Origin: an uncultured Rhodanobacter sp. | GTDB lineage: Bacteria; Pseudomonadota; Gammaproteobacteria; Xanthomonadales; Rhodanobacteraceae | Length of the DNA: 6,839 nucleotides | Reading direction: 5' to 3' | Assembly: GCA_937906285.1 (NCBI GenBank) | Contig: CALCWL010000472.1 | Location: forward strand, 1-6,839 | Shown: piece after piece, positions 6,084-6,839 of the stretch | Layout of the letters: each line of letters starts with the position of its first letter | Position numbering within the stretch: position 1 is the first letter of the stretch | Position numbers and translations under genes: made by a program | Notes under the pieces: generated by a model | Seen by the model: the letters and a program-made list of their open reading frames with translations, nothing else | Databases searched by the model: none | What the model was told of the DNA's origin: nothing

Positions 6084-6839
6084 TCAGGCGGCTTCGAACG
6101 TGATCAGCCGCGCGTCGAACAGCGGGTAGTCGGCCACGTCGGTGGCCAGCATGCGCTGACCCAGGCCGATCTGGTCGCTGCCCTGCTCAACCCAGTCGGT
6201 CTTGCGCCCGAGCACGATGTCGTGATCCTCGGACCGCTCGCTGCCGGCATAACGCCCCGGAATGAAGCCGATGGCCTGGCCGCCATTGCTCCATGTCACC
6301 TGCGTGGGCACCCAGATCTTGTCGCGCAGGTCGCTGGGAGCCTCGATCTTCAGCTCGCGCAGGCGCGAGAACGGTACCCAGGAGTAGCCGCCGTTGACGA
6401 TGATCTCCAGGCACGGCCCGATGCGGGGATCGGCATCGGCGATCCACTCGAACGCGGTACCGTCGATGTTGCCCGCCACCGCGGGAGCCTGTTCCAGTGC
6501 CTGTTCGCGCAGCGTCGCGGCCTGCTCATGCCTGCCTTCGGCGCCAAGCTTGAGCGATTGCAGCAGCCACGCCAGCCACGGCTCCGGCTCACCGATGATC
6601 ACCGGCATGCGCTTGCCGGCGAAGACCTCGGCGCGCACCAGTTCGCCCTTCAGCGCCTCCGAATAGGCACCGACCATCATGGCGTTGAGCGGATCGAGCT
6701 CGCCGCAGACGTTGAGCTGGTTCTGCGACCGTTCCCATTGTCCGAGCAGCGCCAGCAACTGGAATAAAAAAACCCGGCGCTTGGCATCTGCCGGGTTATT
6801 GCGTACTTCCGCCGTGAGCAGTTGCAACGCTTCGTCCGG
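6084..6839 (-). CDS. tagJ: TagJ/ImpE/SciE-family T6SS accessory protein (N-terminus cut by window edge)
   Basis: Accessory cytoplasmic protein found in only some T6SS types. In P. aeruginosa TagJ is reported to bind the N-terminal part of TssB and to interact with ClpV, so it is thought to assist sheath recycling. 251 residues are visible, starting PDEALQLLTAEV. The family is recognised from VFLFQLLALLGQWERSQNQL (23-42), RMPVIIGEPEPWLAWLLQSL (77-96), GTAFEWIADADPRIGPCLEI (127-146), SWVPF (153-157), DLRDKIWVPTQ (170-180), WSNGGQAIGFIPGRY (183-197) and RKTDW (212-216). The frame is open to the window edge. The TTG at 6827 is an internal Leu rather than the likely start, and about 15-25 N-terminal residues are probably missing. 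Residues 18-26 are encoded by an intrinsic-terminator-like sequence with AT-rich codons unlike the rest of the gene. tssE follows after 19 bases. Confidence 0.93.
   Translation of the reverse strand, partial: PDEALQLLTAEVRNNPADAKRRVFLFQLLALLGQWERSQNQLNVCGELDPLNAMMVGAYSEALKGELVRAEVFAGKRMPVIIGEPEPWLAWLLQSLKLGAEGRHEQAATLREQALEQAPAVAGNIDGTAFEWIADADPRIGPCLEIIVNGGYSWVPFSRLRELKIEAPSDLRDKIWVPTQVTWSNGGQAIGFIPGRYAGSERSEDHDIVLGRKTDWVEQGSDQIGLGQRMLATDVADYPLFDARLITFEAA
6766..6797 (-). terminator. Intrinsic terminator structure inside tagJ, in the sense direction
   Basis: On the minus strand AACCCGGC (6797-6790), an 11-base loop (6789-6779) and GCCGGGTT (6778-6771) form a perfect 8-bp stem. The T run begins in the last two stem bases and gives seven T in total (6772-6766), then A. 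This is the classical Rho-independent layout and points the same way as the operon. It lies wholly in coding sequence, in codons AAC CCG GCA ... CGG GTT TTT TTA of a conserved protein segment. On the plus strand there is no T run after the hairpin, so it is directional. While ribosomes follow RNA polymerase closely it may be suppressed; when translation lags it could cut transcription before tssE-F-G-clpV. Confidence 0.55.

Noticed and set aside
6765..6772. A frameshift or pseudogene in tagJ at the T run
   Set aside because: The TagJ frame continues unbroken through the tract, with conserved family sequence right after it, so the gene is intact in this sequence.

Overview
The window is a stretch of a type VI secretion system (T6SS) operon, with every gene on the minus strand. 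Transcription runs from high to low coordinates: tagJ (impE) - tssE - tssF - tssG - tssH (clpV). This matches, as recalled from the literature, the order around the H1-T6SS locus of Pseudomonas aeruginosa (tssB-tssC-hcp-tagJ-tssE-tssF-tssG-clpV-vgrG). On that model tssB, tssC and hcp would lie just above coordinate 6839, and vgrG or a similar gene just below coordinate 1. The DNA is GC-rich with strong G/C bias at third codon positions. That, plus the gene content, points to a proteobacterium, probably a high-GC gamma- or betaproteobacterium. I cannot resolve it further by eye.

Layout on the minus strand. 6839-6084 is tagJ, missing only its N-terminal end. A 19-base gap leads to tssE (6064-5561), then 6 bases to tssF (5554-3671). 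tssF overlaps the start of tssG (3707-2685) by 37 bases. A 69-base spacer, the largest in the operon, precedes clpV (2615 to the window's left edge), which lacks only its last few dozen codons. No other genes, RNA genes, insertion sequences or CRISPR arrays were seen, and no gene-free stretch exceeds 70 bases.

Roles. TssE, TssF and TssG build the baseplate wedge on which the Hcp tube and the TssB/TssC sheath assemble. ClpV is the AAA+ unfoldase that recycles the contracted sheath. TagJ is an accessory protein reported to bind the sheath subunit TssB and to assist ClpV engagement.

The most unusual signal is inside tagJ, about 20 codons into the visible part (6766-6797). The sense strand encodes a textbook intrinsic terminator: an 8-bp GC-rich stem ending directly in a T7 run. 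It is made by a run of codons unusual for this GC-rich DNA, including the only in-frame TTA codon I found in the window, and it also creates an in-frame T TTT TTA slippery heptamer. If functional, it could lower expression of tagJ-tssE-F-G-clpV relative to the presumed upstream sheath and tube genes. A weaker terminator-like hairpin lies inside tssG, and an 11-codon mini-ORF ends one base before clpV.
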